Shown here piece after piece: positions 1-11,477 of a DNA stretch of 64,000 bases (positions within the stretch are counted from its first letter, which is position 1; every line of letters begins with the position of its first letter). The notes under the pieces are model-generated. The model was not told the DNA's origin and searched no databases. It saw only the letters and a list, made by a program, of their open reading frames with translations. The position numbers and the translations under genes are program-made. Origin of the DNA: Sinohyriopsis cumingii (taxonomy: Eukaryota > Mollusca > Bivalvia > Unionida > Unionidae); NCBI GenBank assembly GCA_028554795.2, contig CM068828.1, positions 10,301,314 to 10,365,313 of the forward strand, given 5' to 3'.

Positions 1-1480
1 CTGTTGGTGCACACATTTTTTATGAAAAGTGTTTGCCAAACCAGACATAACAAATCGGATGAAGATTTTCGGATAACTTAAATGATTTAATTCGTGCAAA
101 TGCAGTCAAGTCAAAATCTGATAATGATCCGTTTATCGATATTCTGGTCATCTCGTGTGTTGGATGTCGAAATCGCTCAAAATATTTCGAACACTCTCCC
201 ATTCCGAGAAAATTCCAAGATAACATGCAACTATATCAACCGAGATAACATCCTTATAATAGTATCTGACATTCCACAACCCATCGTGTCCGTATTCAAC
301 ACATCTGCGTCCGATATCTTCAAGAAATTTCAACCGTATTGGTTTCCATGAATTTTCCTACTGAGCAAAATGAGCAGCAACCGACGGAATGGTAAAACAA
401 TTACTCATTAATTGTTCCGTATCCTCATGGGTGTATTTCAGCGATGAATATCGCTGCGCAATATTTATATTTTTCATTTCTTCGTGGAGAGATTATGTAC
501 GATAAATATCTTAATTAGGTCGTACAAACTAATCATAGTTTCCATTATCTGAACTTTGAAACAGCCACTCGGATACAGGATCGTTTTTACTGATATTTCT
601 GATAAAATCAAACCTATAACCGTTATAGAACTTAACAGTTCAAGTTCGTAGAAATAGTTTTATAGGATTAGTCCACGCATGCGTATTATGATCAATAATA
701 TTTATCGGAGCTCCTTTCGATAAATATTTTGGCTCATATAATATTTCTCCTGTTATTGTTTTTACTATTATTGGGAATTTTAGTGTTTTTCCTAGTTCAC
801 CAACATCATTTATTGTAGCTCATTTATCCTTGACTAATTCATCCCATTTGTTTATGTTTTTACGTCGTAGATCCATTAGTTTATTTCCATGTATCGCGTT
901 TGTAAAATGTTCCATTACTCGTTCGGCTACACAATTTATTTTCGAAAATTTCATTGGTTTTAGATTATTAACGCTGGGTTTAGCATTCAGCGGATATATT
1001 GCATAAATAACTGCGCTCACAGGACACGCTCATTCATAATGCGGTTTGTAAATACCAGTCAACATTCCTGGTTTGGAATTTTTATTTAATGTAAGAATAT
1101 TTCCAGTGTGAAGACGGACGGGGTCGCGTTTGTTACGGATAATCTAAGCATCGTCTACCGAGGTATCTACCGCTACAATAAATTTTAATCTGAAAAAAAT
1201 AGGTTTCATCGTCGAGATAATTGATAAATTTTTCTGCAAGTTGACCATTCATCGTGGCAACGATTGCACCTTTCGTGTTGTGCATACTTCTGAATGCTGG
1301 CCACACATGAGATGCACCAGCGTCGCGAAATTATTTCTTGGCGTCATGAATACTTTTAATGAGAGTTTTTGTTGGATCAACCAGAGCTCTCCTCGGCAAG
1401 TCAGGGGTTCTTCTGTCAAAATCGAATCTAGATTTGAAGGTTCGATTGTAGATAATCTCTCAAACTCTTCCATATTATAA
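1..1480 (-). pseudogene. Decayed virus-like gene, probably a family B DNA polymerase relative (runs off the left edge)
   Basis: On the minus strand, collinear reading-frame pieces at about 1473-1249, 1020-820, 333-148 and 226-20 read as one protein broken by stops and frameshifts. The first piece starts MEEFERLSTIEP. A middle piece contains KPSVNNLKPMKFSK and, after a stop, HNTHAW. The last pieces contain SVDIVACY, which resembles the DxxxxYP motif A of family B polymerases with the proline lost, then FERFRHPTHEMTR and HPICYVWFGKHFS. I recall this block from polymerase-like ORFs of eukaryotic mobile or viral elements, so the family call is inference. The gene is dead and its 3' end lies outside the window. 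Confidence 0.4.
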
Positions 1481-1554
1481 TTAAAACAAATGTAGATTTA
1501 AACCGATATATAATTATATATATAACGATTCAAACAAAGAATAACTGTAGGTGG

Positions 1555-1788
1555 CTATTGATAGATTCTACAACTCCCTGTAACAAAGCCTGTGTAAATG
1601 AATTCTGTGGACTTCACTTACAAAGTGTACGAAGAGAGTGTTTAGGACCAAAACCGTGTTTGAAGTGTAGTGTTAGGGTTAGAGGAGAAGCGCAGTTTTG
1701 TGTGCAATGTGGTGGTAAAAAATACAGAGAGCTGAAACGATATTATGATTTTTTTAAAATAACACCGACAATAATGACAAGGTCATAA
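1555..1788 (+). pseudogene. Small zinc-ribbon-like ORF of the AT-rich virus-like block
   Basis: A short open frame with no ATG at its start contains ordered cysteine pairs: CNKAC, then FCGLHL, PCLKCSV and FCVQCGG, followed by KKYREL. This pattern looks like a small treble-clef or zinc-ribbon protein of the kind found in eukaryotic dsDNA viruses and their endogenous relatives. It is divergent from the minus-strand polymerase-like relic and sits just upstream of an HNH-like ORF, so it probably belonged to the same element. No promoter or start can be fixed. It could be a fragment of a longer gene. Confidence 0.35.
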
Positions 1789-1860
1789 AAAACGCTGAAG
1801 ATTATATTGCCAGATTTTCTAAATACCTTTTTTAAATAAATAATATTATTATTATACAGA

Positions 1861-2199
1861 ATGGAGCGTAATGAGTTTTTAAAACATTCTATCATCAATA
1901 ATTATGAAGCATCTCGTGATGGTATTATCAGAAACTGTCGACTAAAATACCAGTCAGTAATGTCATTAATACTGGTTATCTCAGATTTAATTTCTAAAGA
2001 AAATGTATTTTCTCATAAATTTATATATGAGTGTTTTCACGGAGTAATCGAAAAGGGTCTTGTGATTTATCATATTAACTCAGATCGGAAAAATAATTCG
2101 TTGGGTAATTTACGGGCTATTACACAGAGTCAAAATAGCAAATTTGGAGATGCTGGGAGACGTAAAATAAAATTGCAAGGAGGGTTAATAAATCTGTAA
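1861..2199 (+). CDS. HNH homing-endonuclease-like protein, probably a remnant
   Basis: The ORF begins at an ATG and encodes 112 aa. Residues about 15-25 (NYEASRDGIIRN) resemble a NUMOD4-type DNA-binding segment. The second half (HKFIYECFHG, then VIYHINSDRKNNSLGNLRAIT) resembles the HNH core of group-I-intron and phage-type endonucleases: histidine in YHIN, asparagine in KNN, then NLRAIT. Such enzymes nick or cut DNA for homing and occur in large DNA viruses and phages as well as introns. Downstream sequence to about 2450 still has coding-like pieces (for example SYSKEILKGNN-type stretches) interrupted by stops, so the gene may originally have been longer. The AT-rich composition matches the surrounding block and differs from the 18-38 kb element. 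Confidence 0.5.
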   Translation: MERNEFLKHSIINNYEASRDGIIRNCRLKYQSVMSLILVISDLISKENVFSHKFIYECFHGVIEKGLVIYHINSDRKNNSLGNLRAITQSQNSKFGDAGRRKIKLQGGLINL

Positions 2200-3120
2200 A
2201 TACAGAGACTGGCGAAGAAATAACATTTCTATTGATAAATACAGCTGGGAAATATTTTGATATTCACCAAAATTTGGCACAAAATGTCATGAATAAATTA
2301 TGCAAATCAGCATTTTTAAGAAATACAAGCGAAAAAATTAAGTATTGCATATAGCAAAGAAATTTTGAAGGGAAATAACTCTGTCGAAATACGAAGAGCT
2401 GTTAAAGAGTCACCTCGTTTGTATTTTTACAATATTCTCTTATAAATAAATTATATTTTTTGGTCGGTATTTTCTCCTTTGGTACAACAAGCCAAATCGG
2501 CTTTACAAGCAACTAAAAGATACTGAAAATTTCAATCCTGAAGTAAAATTGGAAACACTCCTATCGTAAGACAGAGTAATCTAATGTTTTATGAGTTCGT
2601 CGATGACACGATCCATCACAGCGTCCTGATGTAATCAGGGGTAATAACCATGTCAGATAAAAGTAGAGCCTGTAATAATAATGAATATTTACTGATGAAT
2701 AATGTTTTCTACTTGTTTTTTCCAGAAACATCATCTTTTTTTCTGGATCTGTCAGGCTTCTTGCTTCATCTACATTTAGTCAGCGATAATAATTAAGAAA
2801 AACAAACAGCAAATAAGCCACGCCCATTGCGTGGGCTACTTTTGGATTTCTGAGTGTTGGTTAGTTTATTTAGCATAGAGCCCGTGTTATAATAGGGATT
2901 TTCCTAAATTTTCGATTTAACAGACAAGCACACCCATCCACCATGTCATCACGTGGTGGGTGCTCTTTAGCACTCACCGGGGTTAATTTTTGGGAAGGGT
3001 GTGCAGAAATGTTGAACATAGAGAAGGCCGTTTATATGTATTGGGTTGTCCATAGAATTAAGTTAGATAAGATTGTATGTTGTGCAGTCCATAGAATTAA
3101 GATTATATATATATCCTCCG
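2200..3120. other. Non-coding, decayed part of the AT-rich block
   Basis: Only short broken frames are visible. A plus-strand stretch near 2460-2640 has coding-like fragments (SVFSPLVQQAK, then YEFVDDTIHH) separated by stops, probably more debris of the virus-like block. Nothing functional is recognised. Confidence 0.4.
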
Positions 3121-3122
3121 AG

Positions 3123-3430
3123 ACCGTTCCAGTGGCTTAGTGGTTAGAGCGTCCGCCTCAGATGCGGGAGGTTGTGGGTTCGAACCACTGCCGAGTCATA
3201 TCAAACACTTATAAAAATAGTACTAAGAGATGCCTCGCTAGGCGCTCAGCATTAAGAGGTTTGTGTTAGGATTGGTTGGCCATGGTGTCAGGATAATGTT
3301 ACTGGGTGGAACATCATGCTACATGCCTGCGGCATGATGTCCCAGTGCTAGACATCACTATAAACTGCCAATCTGCAGATATCGTAGCGATATGACTGAA
3401 AAAAAATTAATACTACGTTAAAAATCTTAA

Positions 3431-3472
<42 letters not shown>
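3123..3472 (+). repeat. tRNA-derived SINE, family 1, with (AC)n tail
   Basis: The head has a pol III A-box-like stretch (GTGGCTTAGTGG) and a B box (GGTTCGAACC), as in a tRNA. A conserved body follows, ending near CTACGTTAAAAATC, then an (AC)n run at about 3433-3472. The same body recurs in the opposite orientation at about 6775, 17117, 46808, 57529 and 61033. The tRNA head plus unrelated body and repeated occurrence identify a SINE rather than a tRNA gene. Confidence 0.8.
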
Positions 3473-3477
<5 letters not shown>

Positions 3478-3930
3478 TACTCCGAACCTGCTAGAACGTC
3501 GTTTGTAATCTAGGTTCTCACATGGGAATTGTACGGTCAACAGAACTAAGTTAATTAAGTTAATGTTGTGCCGTCCATAGAACTAAGTTAATTAAGTAAT
3601 GGTGTGTTGTCCGTAGATCTAAAAATGTATATACTGTAAATATTTCGTGCTTTCTGAACCTGCTAGAATGTCGTTTGGCAGCCTAGGGTTTCACATGTGA
3701 GTTGTTCCGTTCTTAGATCTAATATTTACTGCATATAATTCGTGCTCAATGAACACGCTAGAATGTCGTATGGCAAATTAGGCGTTAACATGGGGGTTGT
3801 GCCGTCCTTAGATCTAAGATTTACTACATATAGTTCATGTCCTCTGAACCTGCTAGAATGTCATTTGGCAATCTAGGAGTTCACATGGGAATTTTGTGTT
3901 CTGTAATTATTTTTTTTTATTTTAAATACG
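3473..3930. repeat. Short tandem, degenerate repeats of about 110-130 bp
   Basis: Three to four diverged copies share the phrases CTGCTAGAATGTCGTTTGGCA, GTTCACATGGGAATTGT and CCGTCCTTAGATCTAA. They lie directly after the SINE tail and may be a local tandem duplication. No coding potential is seen. Confidence 0.55.
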
Positions 3931-3943
3931 TATTTATTATTTA

Positions 3944-4667
3944 ATGAATTACGAAACCATTAATGATATTATTTCTGCAATTACAAAATTTAAACATGAC
4001 GGTATAAAAAAATGATGGGGGCCCCGAGTGGCCGAGTGGTCTAAAGCGCTCTCCGTTACGGATCACTGCCATCTCACCTCTGTCTGCGGCGGTTCGAGTC
4101 TAGGATTCAGCCAATGTGGGTATGTGAGAAAGCTTGCCAGTAGCTTCTCGTGAGTCGGTGGTTCTTTCCGGGGTTTTCCCAGGTTCTTCCTCCACTATTA
4201 ATACTGGCCGCCATGTATAACCTATCGTGTGCTGAAAAATGGCGTTAAGCCCCAAAACAACAAAACAACATAAAAAAATGATGAATTGAACCCTGAAAAA
4301 ATTATTTGTTATTTTAAATCATTACAACAACGAAAATTTGAAGATCGATATACACTACCAGAAGAATACAGATTTATTAAGCTGATTCAACAATCTATGA
4401 TTCAATCATTGGCAACAGTCAAATATACAGAAGTTGAGCAATTCGTTTCTCTCTCACACGCAATTGAAAAAAAATAGATCAGATTTATCTCATGAATACG
4501 AAGCAAAAAACATTTTGAATACACGCGCATTGAGAAAGATTATATCAGATCGTGAAACGAACCATGTGGAAAATGATTGTGAAAGTGAAAGCAGTAAAAA
4601 TGTCACAGATGAAAGTGAAAGTACGGCGATAGCGAACGTTTCAGTTTTGTCTAGTAACGGATTGTGA
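3944..4667 (+). pseudogene. Unidentified gene of the AT-rich block, split by a SINE and frameshifts
   Basis: An ATG at 3944 opens a frame (MNYETINDIISAI) that reaches an A-run, where a SINE with a 14-bp duplication (ATAAAAAAATGATG at 4004-4017 and 4270-4283) interrupts it. Coding resumes after the SINE (NPEKIICYFKSLQQ) and shifts frame again in a second A-run near 4463, before an acidic tail rich in ESES ending at 4667. One single-base indel at each A-run would explain the layout. The product is unknown. The charged C-terminal part and composition match the decayed virus-like block. Confidence 0.5.
4018..4269 (+). mobile_element. tRNA-derived SINE, family 2, inserted in a coding remnant
   Basis: The head (CCCCGAGTGGCCGAGTGG) and B-box-like GGTTCGAGTC resemble a type II tRNA, followed by a body with TATGTGAGAAAGCTTGCCAG and a CAACAAAACAAC tail. 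It is bounded by exact 14-bp duplications. Related copies lie at about 16460, 41431, 46726, 47127 and 54310. Confidence 0.8.
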
Positions 4668-4689
4668 AAAATGAAAAACAATGACTAAT

Positions 4690-5400
4690 TACAAAAGTTT
4701 TAACTCCATTATAATATCTATTCTGATAATAATATTTATTCTGATTCAATCTTATAATTATTACTTTTAGTATTTTTTACCCCCAAAAATTATGAAAATA
4801 GTCCTATAATTATTTTAGTACATTACCCCAACAAAATTTTGAAATCTGAATGATTGTCATGATTTTGAGTAGTATTTACCCCATCAAATTATAAGATCTT
4901 AATGATTTTTACAATTTCGGGTAGCAATTTCCCCAGCAAATTCAATAATCGGTGAAGAATAAAAATTATTCTGATAATAATACTTATTCTGATAATAATA
5001 TTTATGTGATAATATTTATTCTGATAATAAAATTTATTCAGATTACAATATGTGTTATGTAATTTTCTGTTTTTCAATATGATTTTTACAATTTCGAGTA
5101 CGATTTACCTGAAATCTGACTGATGATCAGTACAATATAAATTCTGTTATAATATATGTATTTTTTAATTGACAAAGTCAAGGGTGAAATTATTCTTGTT
5201 ATGTAATATTTTATTTTATTTTCTATTTCCGATGAGATTTTTGTTATTTTGAGTATTATTTACTACATCAGTTTGATGAAATTGTTTTATAATCTGATTT
5301 AATTTGGGTATTTACCCAATCAAATTATAAAATCTGTCGGCCTTGACTTTATTTCCCTGATTAGGAATCAGGATAGAAAATCAATCACGAACTTGAAGAT
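4690..5400. other. AT-rich, internally repetitive non-coding DNA
   Basis: Phrases such as TTCTGATAATAATATTTATT and TTTTTACAATTTCGGGTAG recur several times in degenerate form. No credible reading frame is seen. Confidence 0.5.
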
Positions 5401-6290
5401 CTATGATATTGCGTACAGATTCAAATTCAAAACTTTTTTATTGCAAATCAAGAATGTGTCCGGATAGGTCAGTAAGTTTGAAATGCATCATTGATAATAG
5501 GGGATTATAACATCGCAGATAAACTGGATTAATAGTTTCAAGTACGACCAAAAATCCAGGAGGCACTTGAGGTGTAAATGTATATAAAATATATCCCTGC
5601 TGAGCCTGACTAGATTTTTCAAGATCAACTTGATAGCTGCCATCACTTGCATTACATACAAGACTGACTGCGATCGTTGATGTTATATTAACAATACCTG
5701 GTGAAATATGACGTATGGATCACTGTTATGTTTGAGAATATTTGATGGCGAGGTTATTTTTCTCAATGACTCGACGATTGTAGGAAAATATTTATTGATA
5801 AGACTGATTTATTCAGCTCATCACTGGCAAATCCTGGTACTATGAATGTTGCTAATTGTGCTTCTGTAATCGTATATGCTTTCAGGAAACATTGCTTAAT
5901 TGTTGAGACACGATATATTCTACCGCCATGGTAAATTATATTTTCGATGACAGTTTTATTGGCAAGCTCAAGGTCGGTTATAACCTGATTTAAATGTTGT
6001 ATCTTGCGATGATCTGCTGTTTTATATCGTCGTTGTAATAATGTGTGATGCTTAAAAAAAAATTTGCAGTTCATCGAGCATAGGTTTATATTCTAACTTG
6101 ATATCGCCGGAATATACATCAATTTCTTCTTTGAATAATTCATACTCATTAATGTCCGCATTGTAAGCAAAACCAAGTCTAATTTCAGGAAGCCTTGTAC
6201 CATCGGACGCAATGAAATTATTTTCCGTAGTTCATTGTTCTTTTTGATAATTTGGAAGTTTTATAAATAATTTCCTATCCGTTAGGAAAT
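5400..6290 (-). pseudogene. Minus-strand coding remnant, unidentified
   Basis: Minus-strand frames from about 6230 to 5763 read as one protein with a frameshift near 6060. The upstream part has FIASDGTRLPEIRLGFAY and the downstream part KTVIENIIYHGGRIYRV and FIVPGFASDELN. The sequence looks protein-like and low in complexity bias, but I do not recognise the family. It lies in the same AT-rich block as the polymerase-like and HNH-like remnants and may have been a structural gene of that element. Confidence 0.35.
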
Positions 6291-6429
6291 CATCTCGTTA
6301 TGGTACTGGTGGTCTTTGATATTTCGGCAGGATTTTTGACCATCCTAATATTGTTCGGATTGACGATTGATATATATTTACAGCATAATCTAGGAAATTT
6401 ATTCATTTTGCCGCTGATAATGTTGGTTC

Positions 6430-6720
6430 GTGAACAGTGATAGCAATTTTAGATTCTTTTTTCTATGATAGATATAATTCTGCGCTGAAATTCATCATTG
6501 ATTTTATACTCATTGGGTTGCATACACGATTGATCAACGTGGAATTGTTTATCTTGATTCGTATGGTTGGCTCCACCAAAAGAATTTATAAATTATGTAA
6601 ACACAATAAAAACTCCAGTTCGGTATTCAACATCACCAACACAAAAAATGACAGATCCGTCAATATGCGGCCGTGAAGTAATTGCTGTACTCGACGCTGT
6701 ATCGTGATCAACATTACCAT
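6430..6720 (-). pseudogene. Possible minus-strand coding debris
   Basis: On the minus strand a short stretch (SRPHIDGSVIFCVGDVEY, then GGANHTNQDKQFHVD) looks protein-like but is cut by stops. It is probably part of the same decayed element as the 5400-6290 remnant. No function can be assigned. Confidence 0.25.
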
Positions 6721-6774
6721 CTCATAATGTCGTGCACGATTACACAAGTAGATGATTTAAATAGATCTTAAAGT

Positions 6775-7103
6775 GATGTGATGTGATGTGATGTGATTTG
6801 AATTTTTAACGTAGCTTTAACAATTTTTCAGTCATATCGCTACGATGTCTGCAATGTGGCAGTTTATAGTGATGTCTAGCATTGGGGCATCATGCCGCAG
6901 ACATGTAGCATGATGTCCCACCCAGTCACATTATCCTGACACCGGGCCGACCAGTCCTAACTCTAACCTCTTAATGCTGAGCGCCAAGCGAGGCAGCTGT
7001 TAGTACCGTTTTTGTAAGTCTTTGGTATGACTCGGCCGGGGATGGAACCCACGACCTCCCGCATCCGAGGCGGACGCTCTAACCACTAGGCCACCGGAGC
7101 GGT
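6775..7103 (-). mobile_element. SINE family 1 with 13-bp target duplication
   Basis: Minus-strand copy with a recognisable tRNA-like head at its right end. It is flanked by exact TAGATCTTAAAGT at 6762-6774 and 7104-7116, so the boundaries are well supported. Confidence 0.85.
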
Positions 7104-7236
7104 TAGATCTTAAAGTATAATGGTAGATATTTACGGAAGATCTTCCTGTAAACAAAAACAAAAAAACCCCCGACAAAATATGTAAGTAAACAGATTAGTG
7201 ATAAAATATCTTAATTATTAAATCTTGCAAGTGTAG

Positions 7237-7394
7237 ATTCAAATGAAGTGGTTTTATTTCGAAAAAAGCAAGGAACATTAAAAACGAGTACTCTTTCATA
7301 AAAGATATTATCGTTAAAGTTACTGAAAATGGTTTAGCTCTGTTTGATAGTAATGGAAAAATTAAGCCTGGTGTTATTATGTCAACGATATTAG
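7237..7394 (+). pseudogene. Short coding-like remnant abutting the truncated Polinton copy
   Basis: Plus-strand fragments (VVLFRKKQGTLKTSTL, then IIVKVTENGLALFDSNGK) read like a small protein interrupted by a stop. Homology to the Polinton polymerase starts immediately to the right, so this is the broken junction between the AT-rich block and the older Polinton copy. Unidentified. Confidence 0.3.
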
Positions 7395-9738
7395 GCATAC
7401 GTTTCGATGGTCTTTTCGCCTCCTCTGTTGCGGACATGTTGGATCAATTTGTCTTCCTTGTCGCACAAGTAATGTACCCAACGAAGGTTTTGGCCGAGTA
7501 TTGATGTTTGACAAAGTTGGCCATTTGAGGGCTGATGACAGCCAGGGTATTTTCGGGCGTGAATAGTTGGCGGTACACTAAGGAACACGCTTTGGCGATG
7601 GTGCAGGCTTCTTTGAAAGGATTGATCGCTCCGTGTTACGTAAATAATTATATAAATTTTTCACAGCAACGCCGTAAAATGCCCACGTCGGAACGACAAT
7701 ACTTTAACGTTTCTTCCTGAAAGTCGAAGGGGTCCGAGGCGTGAGTCTGGTACCCAGCGTTGAAAATTCTCGTTGTTTGGTACGCATTTTGTCGGGGTCG
7801 TAGTAGTGAGACGCGTAGAACGGCGTGTTGATTGGCTTCGGTATTGAAAAAGTGTGGAAAGTAGCCTTTGGTCATTTCTGTCATTCCAAAAGTTTTAGGC
7901 ATTCGACTCAAAGGCATGGCCAAGTAGCTCATCGAATCTTTAAACTTCACTTGTCCCACTTGCTTGGAAATTATTTTGGCTCTGTTCGAAATCACTTTTT
8001 TCTGTATAGTATCTCAAAAGAAATTTCCCTTCGTATCCCGAGAAATTGTGAGCCATCACCGTGGCATGGCGATGACAATGTCCGTAACGTTCTATGTCCT
8101 CTTTGCTCCACGTCTCGTCGATGGGGTCTAAGATCCATTGGGCGAAATCGGCTAGAAAGATCGGTCCCCGAAAGCTTTTTTCACGTCCTCCAGGAATCTT
8201 GCTGCAGTGAGGGCAATGACGAAAGATAGGCTCTTTGATGCACTTATCGCATGCTCGATGAGCCATGCAGAAATTAGGAATGTAAATGCCGGTCTCTTGC
8301 ATGCACTCGAAATCGAAAAAGATGAAATTGCTTTTCTTGTTGTCATCGTCCTCATCTTGATGTTTGCAATGATATTTTTGAATGTAGCATTCGTGTTCCA
8401 AGTCCACGATTTGGTGACAAATGTGACATCGTTTCTTTCCTGAACATACGTGTGCCTTGACATTATTGGTACGTATACCTTGTCCACAAGTAGGGCACAA
8501 TCTTAGGAGTTGACAAGCACTTTATTGCAGTGAACCTTGCGTCTTCCGATGTTTTGGGTAACAAACAGGGCTGACAAAAGTGCGCTGACAAGCTGGGCAA
8601 TGCACTCGTTCTTGTCCTTCGTCCAGACAGGTTTGAGAGGCCAAACATCCTGAGCATTTCGATCCACAATGCTTGTGTTGCTCTCGGTTGTTATAACCAT
8701 GGTCACATTCCTCACAGTAATATCCGTATCCCAAGAATGCAGTGATACTGGTGATGGCATCGAAATGTTCATCATCATAATAGACGTGAATGTATTTTCC
8801 GTCTTTGAAATGTTTGCCTCGAAACAATAGCGGTCCACGTACGTCTTGAGGGTGTACTTTCAAGGTACAGCGTGGAGCTAGGACATTTTGCAAATTTTGC
8901 ATTTCAGATATTCCACAGGGTGTGTCATTGGATATCCCCGCTTGCTGTAGCAGGAGTTCTCCTCTTCGTTGTTTGGGTAGGTCCGATCGTTCAATAGTTT
9001 TCCAGGCTCTTTTCCATTCTAACGTGTCGTTCTTGTCGGCATACGTTCATCCACCACGCTGGCATGGGCTAAACACATCTGGTCTTAAGGGTTGTTAATT
9101 TGGACGAGGCTACGCGTGATGATACGAAGGTCGTCCACCAATAACACTTTTCTGGGTTGTTGCGAACAGTCCCTTTGGGGAGAGACACGTGGGTAATGCA
9201 CAGTGTCGCTTTTCCATCGGTGAGGTGAAACGTGTCGTTAGATTGTTGAATCTTTTCGATGACTTTGGAAGGTGTCAATTCTGCGGGATTGCTAAACTCG
9301 ATCCAAACGGGGGACTTCAGACTGTTGTGATGAATGGAAAGTCTCAAGCAATCATCTTCTTTACCTTCACATTGTCGTTTCAGTGTGGTTAACAAAGAAT
9401 CCCACACCCTGGTGATGAAACCCTCTGCTTTCTCCAGTAGTACAATGGACTTGAAATCTTTAAACTTCACCGTGTAAGTGTAAGCCGTCGTTCTAAATTT
9501 ACTCGAGGAGCGCTTTTCCGTTTCTCGAATGTGGTAGTCATTTTCAGGGTTTACTAATGGTGGTGAACTTTTCCTTGGGTGTAGACTTTCTGGGTGTGGA
9601 TTCTTGCTCACTCATGTCATCTTCAAAATCACTAGCATGAATTTGTGCCAAAACGTCAGCTACTGTACGAGGCGAGAAATCACATTTCTGCTTCTTACTT
9701 TCTTCTCCTTTCTCCACGAAATGATGCGATCGTTCCAT
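7395..9738 (-). pseudogene. Broken family B DNA polymerase of the older Polinton copy
   Basis: Minus-strand pieces at about 9738-9544, 9611-9069, 8902-8522, 8500-7940, 7995-7648 and 7588-7391 align in order with residues 1 to about 785 of the intact polymerase. The exonuclease motif I region (FIFFDFECMQETG) and the II region (AHNFSGYEG, with D changed to E) are visible. At least five frame changes and the missing polymerase domain make it non-functional. Its start (MERSHHFVEKGEESK) matches the intact protein's start, which supports the start chosen there. Confidence 0.85.
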
Positions 9739-9821
9739 CTTGATTGCGAAAAGTCAAATGACTACATTGTAAACACCATGGGTCACTTTATATCCATGTC
9801 AGACCAGCGGATATATAAAGA

Positions 9822-10307
9822 GTGTGTGTCTTCCCTTCCAATATTCAATTCACTCTCAAACTGAGCAGAAAGATTCAAGAGCCCACACAGATTGAACTTC
9901 TAATCAGATCTTTGCGAGGTGTCATAAGAAACTTTTCTTCAGACAAGCCGACGGACTACTCATCCTCCTTTCTAGATAAAGGTCAAGATACTTGCTATAT
10001 CTGTAAGAAAACTGTCACTGGGCTACAGAGTGTCCAGACCGTCACAAAAAAACAAACCCAGATGTCAGAAGAGACAAAGGTCAAGATACCTGTTATCATT
10101 GTCAAGAAAAAGGAAACTGCACTTCAGAATGCCCCAAGAAAAAAACAGGTGCAAGAGGAAGAGAGGGATTTTGAACAGGAAGAAGAGGTACCCTCCCTAA
10201 AGGAAGAACCCAGACACGTGCAGAAAGAGAAAAAAGAGAAGAAAAGAAGACGAGGAGAAAGTGAGAATAAAGAGGAGAAAAAATCTGTGAAAGTGAAGAA
10301 ATTATAA
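9822..10307 (+). pseudogene. Broken zinc-knuckle gene of the older Polinton copy
   Basis: Homologous to the intact zinc-knuckle gene: RSLRGVIRNFSSD and TDYSSSF align, then CYIC begins the first knuckle, after which a frameshift destroys both CCHC motifs. The position equivalent to the inferred start codon is ATT instead of ATG. A TATA-like TATATAAAG lies upstream, as in the intact copy, and the basic acidic-lysine tail is retained. Confidence 0.75.
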
Positions 10308-10576
10308 AAAAAAACAGAGAGAGCGAACAAAGAGACAGAAGAAGTCTTTTAACTTTTTAAAGTCTTGTGTTGTGTTGTAAATTGGATTGTAAAATTTGTA
10401 CCAGAATAGACCAGATAGAAACCTAAGTGTCTCTTGGTTTTGATTTTTAAGATTATTGACATACACTCACGAATTCAATCACTCACTCACACACGTACAT
10501 TATTGGTAAAAAAAGGGCTTTTGCGTTTTAATTAAATTTGGCAATTGAAATACTATCTATTTTTGAGAGAAGTGGA

Positions 10577-10592
10577 TGACCCTGAAAAGGGT
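10577..10592 (-). promoter_or_regulatory. Histone-type 3' stem-loop, older copy, coiled-coil gene
   Basis: On the minus strand the sequence reads ACCCTTTTCAGGGT, with a TTTC loop and CTCTC/AAAA downstream. It stands at the position equivalent to the 19719 stem-loop. Relative to that copy, one stem pair has changed from G-C to A-T and a U-G pair has become C-G, so pairing is retained despite the substitutions. Confidence 0.6.
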
Positions 10593-10828
10593 ATTTGTTT
10601 ATAAACAAACTCAGGAACGGGACGTAATCATCTTTAACTGCCTTACGTCTTTGCCACGGCCAAGGCCTATTTCTGGACTGGCTCCTGTCGATGATGATTT
10701 GGTAGAAATCACTAGGGGTGGTATCGCAGGCGCAGTAACAGGGTTGGGTTGTTTGGCTCAAGAAGGTCTTTTTCTCTTGGGTCGTAATAAATAAGTCTGA
10801 TGCATTTGTTTGAAACTCCTTAACTCTG

Positions 10829-11204
10829 CTAAATGTCTAAGAGTAACGTCACCATTTGACTTTCACTGTCCTCCTTCTCTCTTAGACCTTGTTTATTCTC
10901 TAATGATCCTTCCTGTCGTTTCCTTATTGTCTCTTCTTCTTCTCGCAGTTGCTGATGAAGCAGAAAAGCTTGTTCTGCTTCTTTCTTCTGTTGTAAAAAT
11001 TTATCCAATTCTTCTCTCTGTCTCTGCTTTAAATCCTCGACGTGTGATAAAGAAGGAGACGATGGTGAAGGTACGGGTACCGGAACATATTCTTGCAAAG
11101 AAGAATGAATATCGACAAAATCCCAATTTATAATCGACCTCTTCTGGAAGTAAGCCTGTGTTGACTTTGGTAGCCGCTGCTATTCCATCGCTTCTCGTCT
11201 TCAC
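10829..11204 (-). pseudogene. Broken coiled-coil gene of the older Polinton copy
   Basis: Minus-strand pieces align with the intact 194-aa coiled-coil protein: GLLPEEVDY, then after a frameshift QEYVPVPVP and LKQRQREELDKFLQQKKEAE. The glutamine tracts of the intact copy are shorter here, as expected of repeat-length variation. Frameshifts and a truncated C-terminal half make it a pseudogene. Confidence 0.75.
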
Positions 11205-11477
11205 GGCCGGTGCACCCTATTTCATTGTCTTCTTAGTTTCCGTCATGTTTGAAAATTCTGTTGCATGAATTGAATGCGCACAGACACTAGTGAATCTATG
11301 TAGGGAATGTGACGTCACAGTCCGCTCTCTTCGGATTGGAAGACTGATTCTGTGTTGTGACTGAATTTTGTAACGCGTGTTTGGATAGGTGAATAAACTC
11401 AGTCCGTTTCGATTCGCACTTCCCCTATAAATAACCACATTTCGCTGCACTCCCTTCACATGTTCTCGTCACAAAAT

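Noticed and set aside
3123..3200. A tRNA gene
   Set aside because: The tRNA-like part is followed by a conserved body and tail that recurs many times, so it is a SINE head; cloverleaf pairing was not convincing.
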